Shown: positions 17,130-21,395 of the stretch, one piece after another
Layout of the letters: each line of letters begins with the position of its first letter
Position numbering within the stretch: position 1 is the stretch's first letter
IMG/VR virus record: IMGVR_UViG_3300025769_007954
Location: 1-23,975 of that record
DNA from: a virus
Reading direction: 5' to 3' (one strand)
DNA: 23,975 nucleotides
Translations under genes and position numbers: made by a program
The notes under the pieces: model-generated
What the model saw: the letters and a program-made list of their open reading frames with translations, nothing else
Databases searched by the model: none
What the model was told of the DNA's origin: nothing

Positions 17130-18292
17130 TAGTTGCTTTGGGTAATCTTTATAGTACTACCCTCTCCTCCATTGATTGATACCACTCTAGATACTCCATC
17201 CTGAATAAAAATAACTGTATAACCTGTATCAGAATCAACATCCACTCTTGCAGTATTGTTTACGCTTCTTATTATAGTTAGCTTTTCTCCTGTCATATAA
17301 GTTGTGATTTGAGTCTCTAGATCTTGACCAAGCCTGGTTCCAACAATGTTTAATGTGGTTGCATCTTGTGCTAGCTGATCTTCCTCTTGAATCACTTCAA
17401 GTTCGTCTAATATATCCAACAGATCCTCAAGAAAGTTTACGTCCAACCAATTGTAATCTAGCTCACTAAATTCAAGACTATCACCGTCTAAGTAATCTTT
17501 GTCTAGCTCTTCAAACTCTAGATAATCTACATCCAATATGTTGTTTGATCCCTTTGCTGTTGTCTCTTCTATTAGCTGTATATTTTGTTTTGGTGGGTTA
17601 ACAATAAGCATGTTATCTATAACATCTAAGGTTAAGTCTAAAATGACTGGCTTGGTTGGTGGTTTCTCAAATACATCTACGGTTGTAGCCTGATATGGTT
17701 TGTTAAGTGTAACTGTACCCATAGCTGTAGTTACTAATATTTCACCGCTAGATAAACCATTGATATCAGGTAATAGTATTAATAAACTACGTCCAGTTTC
17801 ATCTACAGTTACGGTAAAGTCAGTACCTCTTATAGCTATATTAGCTGTAGGTGTCTTAAGATCTATATTGTTTTTATCTATCTTATTAAGACTTCCTGTA
17901 ATAAACCTAGCTGTACCAAGACCAAAGGTAATAGCCATTTTAGATTTGCTAGGGTTTGGATCAAAGACGTATTCGTCAATGGTAAGCTGTGAGTGTTCAG
18001 TTAGTTTAACTTTAGAATCATCTAAGAACGTAATAGCCATACGACCATTAGTAGTTATAGCTTCATCATTTTGTTGGATATTAAAGGCTAGTTTAGCACT
18101 GTACGACTGATCTCTTACTACTTGTGCAGATCCGTTTAGCTCAGATATATTTCCGACATCAACAGCTGGTTGTTGTTCCGCTATCGTTTTGAATGATACA
18201 GATATTAGAATTAGAAGCAGAGCTAGTAATTGATATCCAGTCTCTAGCCAGTGTTGACTGTTGTTTAATATTGAATGTGTTTGAGCTGCCAT
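17129..18292 (-). CDS. Exported FecR-domain protein with acidic repeat tail
   Basis: A 387-residue protein. The hydrophobic run LLALLLILISVSF at 22-34 followed by KTIAEQQ is a signal peptide or anchor. ATG at 18292 is the only usable start upstream of it, which forces a 134-nt overlap with the curlin-like gene. A beta-rich FecR domain spans about 45-200 (N-G-S-A-Q-V, DEAITTNGRMAITFLDDS, LTIDEYVFDP, then TPTANIAIRGTDFTV). A Pro-rich linker follows, then an acidic repeat part around 250-305 with LEFEELD (258-264) and LEFSELD (273-279), and a C-terminal beta region. FecR periplasmic domains relay envelope signals. Here no TonB receptor or sigma factor is near, and the coupled partner is the cyclase, whose sensor faces the same compartment. 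Binding to it is inference. Confidence 0.8.
   Translation of the reverse strand: MAAQTHSILNNSQHWLETGYQLLALLLILISVSFKTIAEQQPAVDVGNISELNGSAQVVRDQSYSAKLAFNIQQNDEAITTNGRMAITFLDDSKVKLTEHSQLTIDEYVFDPNPSKSKMAITFGLGTARFITGSLNKIDKNNIDLKTPTANIAIRGTDFTVTVDETGRSLLILLPDINGLSSGEILVTTAMGTVTLNKPYQATTVDVFEKPPTKPVILDLTLDVIDNMLIVNPPKQNIQLIEETTAKGSNNILDVDYLEFEELDKDYLDGDSLEFSELDYNWLDVNFLEDLLDILDELEVIQEEDQLAQDATTLNIVGTRLGQDLETQITTYMTGEKLTIIRSVNNTARVDVDSDTGYTVIFIQDGVSRVVSINGGEGSTIKITQSN
18159..18292 (-). other. 134-nt dual-coding overlap (curlin-like C-terminus and FecR signal peptide)
   Basis: Both frames carry meaningful sequence. One ends the curlin-like protein with a last repeat (SNSNICIIQND) and a terminal Cys before TGA 18161-18159. 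The other encodes the FecR start and its signal peptide. Lack of any alternative ATG, GTG or TTG in the FecR frame before the hydrophobic run means that the overlap cannot be trimmed without losing export. Confidence 0.7.
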
Positions 18293-18884
18293 CTAGATCC
18301 AAATAAAAGTAACCAGCGTCTGAAGATGTTGATCCTCCATAGCCATTACCAAGAAAGTTAATTGTGTTACTGCTTCCGTTAACATCTACATAGTTTGTAG
18401 CATTCTCGTAGTCAATGTCAAAATCAAATGCGTTGGAATCTCCAGAGATAATCCAGTCTAGGTCGAGATAAGAAACATCATCATCCTCACCTGCTTTTAA
18501 ATCAAATGTATTACTACTACCAGTAACGTCTATGTTCATGTTTACATAATCAGCAGTGATTAATCCTGTACTGTTTAATAATAAATCAAATACATTAGAG
18601 TCACCATCAAACTCAAAGAAACCTGTAAAATTATCTCCTTCTATAGCATCTGATCTAAATATATTACTACTACCTATTTGATTAATATCAAGAGTCATTG
18701 AAACTCCGTCTAGATCTAAAGCAGTCATGGTTCCAGATGTTGCTTGGGTACCACCGATTAAGTTAGATGATCCTAACTGTTCTAAATCAATAGATGCTGA
18801 ATTTCCGCTTTGATCGACATGAACTTCATTGTCCGCTAATACAGATACGCTAAATAACAAACCAATTAAAAATTTATTCTTCAT
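18159..18884 (-). CDS. Secreted curlin-like repeat protein, probable CsgG substrate
   Basis: A 241-residue protein with ATG and GGAG at 5 nt. MKNKFLIGLLFSVSVLA is a cleavable signal peptide. The mature part has eight to nine repeats centred on G-x-S-N followed by hydrophobic-x-hydrophobic: G27, G38, G71, G94, G122, G148, G170, G199 and a final SNSN at 224-227, spaced 22-33 residues. The first repeats keep curlin-like Gln (VDQSGNSASIDLEQLGSSN, INQIGSSN) and later ones replace Gln with Asp (DLDGSSN, DVNGSSN). CsgA and CsgB repeats share the x-Q-x-G-x-x-N-x-hydrophobic pattern and stack as beta-solenoid amyloid. The predicted product is very acidic and has two Cys (C229, C241). It directly follows csgG with an 11-nt overlap. 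Amyloid formation is a prediction and not certain. Confidence 0.75.
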   Translation of the reverse strand: MKNKFLIGLLFSVSVLADNEVHVDQSGNSASIDLEQLGSSNLIGGTQATSGTMTALDLDGVSMTLDINQIGSSNIFRSDAIEGDNFTGFFEFDGDSNVFDLLLNSTGLITADYVNMNIDVTGSSNTFDLKAGEDDDVSYLDLDWIISGDSNAFDFDIDYENATNYVDVNGSSNTINFLGNGYGGSTSSDAGYFYLDLDGSSNTFNIKQQSTLARDWISITSSASNSNICIIQNDSGTTTSC

Positions 18885-19692
18885 TTATACTCCAGTAACT
18901 TTTTGTTGCTCCTTGTTTAACTGTTTCCAAGACTGCGGTTTCGATTGCTGTTTGTAATGCTATGTCTATAGATTCGTTTCTAACTAAACCGTTTTCTATT
19001 TCTACTAGCTCTGTTTGATTGGCTACAAAACGAAATACATCATTGTCTAACGATGCACTTAATATTGTTTTGGTAACTAACACTTCAAGCAATACTTTAC
19101 CCGTAGTTACGGAAACAGTGCGAAGAGATATGGTGACTGTGTCTTGTTTATACTGCCTAGACATTCCTATGCCCAAGTATCTAGCACCAGCCCCTCCACT
19201 TTTAATGTTACTTTCGTAAGATATCACACCACCCTGCATAATCAAGCCAGCAAACATTAGGGGTGGTAACTTCTTTTCCTCGTCAAAATCCTGTCTTGTG
19301 CTTCTTATAATCTGTCGTTCTTTAGTAACATTATCTAAACCAACACGTTCTACTACTTCAAAGAAACCATTGTTATTACTACCAGCATGCTTTAACGCTC
19401 TAATTAAGTAAGCATCTGGAGCTTGTGTTACCGCAGATGAAAAGGTTGCGTATGTACTATTACTTCTACGTTGACCAGTTTGGTCTGTAAATGATCCAGC
19501 ATAAATTGCTACCACTGGTTTTTTGTTGCTTGCTATCTTTATATTAGCCAAGTCAGGCACCAATAAAGATCCAATCTTTGCTGGTTCTGATTCTTGTATT
19601 GGTGGTAAATTGTTTTCTATTGGGTCGAACAGTAATGCACAACTAGAAAGAAAAGTCACCAAGAGGAAGTTGTATAATAGTTTCTGAACCAT
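18874..19692 (-). CDS. csgG: CsgG-family curli secretion pore lipoprotein
   Basis: A 272-residue protein from ATG 19692; an earlier TTG at 19701 is less likely. The lipobox LSSC puts the lipidated Cys at residue 18, followed by Ala, so it should be sorted to the outer membrane. The body matches E. coli CsgG closely: VAIYAGSFTDQTGQ, FSSAV, ERQIIRSTRQ, ESNIKSGGAGARYLGIG (from about residue 160), QYKQDTVTISLRTVSVTTGK and TKTIL then VFRFV. CsgG forms a nine-subunit outer-membrane channel that exports unfolded curlin. At the pore constriction the E. coli Y51-N55-F56 set appears here as Tyr81-Thr83-Phe84, so Phe is kept, Asn is changed and the Tyr is shifted. It overlaps csgF by 50 nt and the curlin-like gene by 11 nt. 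Length is near the E. coli 277. Identity is strong. Confidence 0.93.
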   Translation of the reverse strand: MVQKLLYNFLLVTFLSSCALLFDPIENNLPPIQESEPAKIGSLLVPDLANIKIASNKKPVVAIYAGSFTDQTGQRRSNSTYATFSSAVTQAPDAYLIRALKHAGSNNNGFFEVVERVGLDNVTKERQIIRSTRQDFDEEKKLPPLMFAGLIMQGGVISYESNIKSGGAGARYLGIGMSRQYKQDTVTISLRTVSVTTGKVLLEVLVTKTILSASLDNDVFRFVANQTELVEIENGLVRNESIDIALQTAIETAVLETVKQGATKSYWSINEE

Positions 19693-20140
19693 CGCTTGCA
19701 ATTATTGTTAGTGTAATCATACCATCTTCGATAGTATAACTAATTGTGTTTCCTTCTAAATTAAATGTACCCTCTGTTGACTGCGTTTCTCCAAACATAT
19801 TTTCTACTATCTGCCTGGATATTTGTGCATATATTCTTGACTCTAAGTTACGAATAAATCTAGCCAAGGTTGTGTTTTCTTTATCTCTCTCGAGTTGCTC
19901 CTGGATGGCTTTCAGCTCTTCCTTAACAGTTAATTTTCTTTGATACTCCTGTGAATCAATGGTCAAATAATGTGCGGATGTTCCAATACCAGAGAACGAA
20001 GGTGACTTAAATTTATGCACCATTTCATCTGCTTTTACATTCTGCACAAAAATACCTACAAATAAAATTATTCCTATAAAAGATATAATCTTGATTATTA
20101 AATCTTTTTCTTTGGCTTTCTTAATCTCTTCTTTGGTCAT
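19643..20140 (-). CDS. csgF: CsgF-like curli assembly factor
   Basis: A 165-residue protein from ATG 20140 (a TTG six codons earlier is possible). A positively charged start and hydrophobic 14-32 end in VKADE, so cleavage after A37 is predicted. The mature N-terminus KFKSPSFSGIG (43-51 on) matches the CsgF peptide FRNPNFGG that enters the CsgG pore. The C-terminus has the CsgF order: helix ARFIRNLESRIYAQISRQI, then strand YTIEDGMITLTI, then DGSETIIQL and an end in SF. Around residues 70-95 lies a Lys/Glu-rich helical insertion (KEELKAIQEQLERD) that E. coli CsgF lacks. It would sit at the CsgG pore and aid curlin secretion or nucleation. It overlaps the holin-like gene by 20 nt. The family call is good. 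Confidence 0.85.
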   Translation of the reverse strand: MTKEEIKKAKEKDLIIKIISFIGIILFVGIFVQNVKADEMVHKFKSPSFSGIGTSAHYLTIDSQEYQRKLTVKEELKAIQEQLERDKENTTLARFIRNLESRIYAQISRQIVENMFGETQSTEGTFNLEGNTISYTIEDGMITLTIIASDGSETIIQLPLGDFSF

Positions 20141-20471
20141 CTCTATCCGCCTTAGCAATTTTGTTGCTATCTATTAATTGGGGGACACCAAGAATAGTCT
20201 TAATAAGAGTATCTTGTCGTATAATCTCATTGTCTAAACTTCGAACCCTATCGATTAATGCTACCAAAATACCATGCTGAGAATCAAGTTTAGTTCCAAG
20301 TCTATCTTCCATAGCAGAAATAGATGCATTGACTTTTTCATCAACAGTATCGATTTTAGTTTCCATACCATCGATAATACGCATGATGAGCTTCCAAACA
20401 AAAAAGCCAAGACCCAAAGACGCAGCTATAGGAAAGCCTAACTCTGTAATTAAACTTACCGCCTGGTCCAC
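20121..20471 (-). CDS. Holin-like small membrane protein with coiled coil
   Basis: A 116-residue protein starting at GTG. There is no clear Shine-Dalgarno, but the next in-frame ATG would remove the membrane span. One membrane span occupies about residues 8-27 (LGFPIAASLGLGFFVWKLI), followed by a charged coiled coil of about 36-110 (METKIDTVDEKVNASISAMEDRL, DRVRSLDNEI). The architecture, N-out short span and cytoplasmic coil, resembles BhlA/UviB-like and other small phage holin-like proteins. The gene follows a 35-residue membrane protein and precedes csgF with a 20-nt overlap. A holin or spanin partner role is inferred. Involvement with the curli cassette cannot be excluded. Confidence 0.5.
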   Translation of the reverse strand: MDQAVSLITELGFPIAASLGLGFFVWKLIMRIIDGMETKIDTVDEKVNASISAMEDRLGTKLDSQHGILVALIDRVRSLDNEIIRQDTLIKTILGVPQLIDSNKIAKADRDDQRRD

Positions 20472-20478
20472 AGGTTAA

Positions 20479-20586
20479 CTATTTGTTAATTTTAGATTTT
20501 AGCCAATCAATCCACTCAGGCTTTTTCTTATTAATTATAAATAAAGCTATACCAGCAATAATAATTATTTGAACTAAGACTTCCAT
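20479..20586 (-). CDS. 35-residue single-span membrane protein
   Basis: A very short gene with an excellent ribosome site. The product starts MEVLVQIIIIAGIALFIINK and ends in a Trp-containing basic tail (KKKPEWIDWLKSK). One membrane span covers about residues 3-18 with positive charge inside. Its start is just 2 nt from the end of the upstream gene, in whose last codons the Shine-Dalgarno lies, and it ends 7 nt before the GTG of the holin-like gene. Size and form suggest a pinholin or lysis regulator, unproven. Confidence 0.6.
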   Translation of the reverse strand: MEVLVQIIIIAGIALFIINKKKPEWIDWLKSKINK

Positions 20587-20587
20587 A

Positions 20588-20944
20588 TTAACCTCCTATA
20601 GTTTTTGTTTCAGTGGTAGGTGTTATCTCTTCAGCTATTTTAGAGTCTAAAGCAGACTTTAAGTTTGCTACTTCCTCTTCACCCATAATGCCCTCAACCC
20701 AACCAGTAACTGTTGCATTTGTTAAGTCTGCAAAGGGTATAAAGTCTGAACCAATATCATCAAGTGATAAAGACTGAGTGCCATAAACACTAGCTGTATA
20801 TGGTACTTGAACACCATCTACTTCGTGTGTCTCGCTGCTCTCAGCGTTTAATCTCCAATGCACATTGTAGACTGTGTCACTGTGTTCTTCGTATGTGGGA
20901 TAAACGTCTACTGTTTTGCAATTCCACTCATATGTATTACTCAT
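20588..20944 (-). CDS. Conserved small phage protein of MSNTYxW type
   Basis: A 118-residue protein with ATG and TAGGAG 6 nt upstream. It begins MSNTYEWNCKTVDVYP, continues with VYNVHWRLNA, then TASVYGTQSL, DFIPFADLTNATVTGWVE and a C-terminal ANLKSALDSKIAEEITP. This pattern (MSNTYxW, VHWR, YG-x-QSL, F-x-x-Y/F-ADLT-x-x-x-V-x-GWVE, LD-x-x-I) is a recurrent family in marine phages near tail fibres; I believe it is DUF7936 but could not check. It looks beta-rich and soluble, with no enzyme motif. It sits between the endonuclease and a membrane peptide. The function is unknown. Confidence 0.65.
   Translation of the reverse strand: MSNTYEWNCKTVDVYPTYEEHSDTVYNVHWRLNAESSETHEVDGVQVPYTASVYGTQSLSLDDIGSDFIPFADLTNATVTGWVEGIMGEEEVANLKSALDSKIAEEITPTTETKTIGG
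20592..20597 (-). promoter_or_regulatory. Strong Shine-Dalgarno AGGAGG of the 35-residue gene
   Basis: A full AGGAGG lies 5 nt upstream of the ATG at 20586. It overlaps the final codons of the upstream gene (GGA-GGT-TAA). It is the most complete ribosome site noticed in the window and is the main reason to accept so short a gene. Confidence 0.7.
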
Positions 20945-20957
20945 ATTATTCTCCTAG

Positions 20958-21392
20958 TTATTGAACTAATTTTAATTTTTTAATGTTAAATTTTTTTAAA
21001 TATTTTATTGCTGAATATAATACATCTATATCTTCATGTGCATAACCAATAACAGCATTACAAGGCGTGCATAATAAACCTCTAACCTCGCCTGTTTCGT
21101 GATTATGGTCTACACAAAGATTTTTTTTTAAATCATCATTATGAATTCCACAAATCATGCATTTGTCTTCACAATCAACAAACATTTGATTATATTCTTC
21201 AATTTCTAAATTATATCTTGTTTTCATTCTCCAAGCATGTTTTGTTTTTTTTGCTTTTTCAGTAGAATTCATTTTAACAGTACATTCCTTGCAATAACTT
21301 CTGTAAAGATGTGCTTGTTTGCCTCCCACTTTGTAAAAGTCTTTTAAACTTTTATTTTTTTTACATTTGTTGCAAGTTTTGTTTTGAAACAA
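20958..21392 (-). CDS. Endonuclease VII / HNH-type nuclease, probably homing-like
   Basis: A 144-residue protein from a TTG start supported by AAAAGGAG 8 nt upstream within the end of the fibre gene. No ATG lies before residue 41, and the Cys motifs start at 7. An N-terminal zinc knuckle has C7, C10, C34 and C37. The recombination endonuclease VII fold follows: YNLEIEEYNQMF, C78-x-x-C81, DHNH (95-98), TGEVRGLLC, then C108-x-x-C111-N112. These give the second zinc site and the ββα-metal catalytic core. T4 endonuclease VII cuts branched DNA. Stand-alone versions beside fibre genes are often mobile. The gene is visibly more AT- and Lys-rich than its neighbours, which supports recent insertion. 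Nuclease identity is strong. The resolvase or homing role is open. Confidence 0.85.
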   Translation of the reverse strand: MFQNKTCNKCKKNKSLKDFYKVGGKQAHLYRSYCKECTVKMNSTEKAKKTKHAWRMKTRYNLEIEEYNQMFVDCEDKCMICGIHNDDLKKNLCVDHNHETGEVRGLLCTPCNAVIGYAHEDIDVLYSAIKYLKKFNIKKLKLVQ

Positions 21393-21395
21393 TTA

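Larger units (their letters stand above)
15384..20140 (-). other. Five-gene curli-like secretion and envelope-signalling cassette
   Basis: Five consecutive genes, csgF-like, csgG-like, curlin-like, fecR-like and CHASE2-cyclase, form one overlapping unit: overlaps of 50, 11, 134 and 1 nt, and a 20-nt overlap with the holin-like gene upstream. All five products carry export or membrane signals. The block lies between phage lysis and tail genes on the same strand. Bacterial curli components CsgA/B with CsgC, CsgE and CsgD are not otherwise present. Joint function is inferred from the order. Confidence 0.75.

Noticed and set aside
19699-19701. TTG as start of csgG
   Set aside because: ATG three codons later gives a normal lipoprotein signal, and no ribosome site favours the TTG.
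15384-20140. Cassette as bacterial DNA joined by misassembly
   Set aside because: Overlapping junction with the phage holin-like gene, same strand and similar base composition on both sides argue for a genuine phage location.
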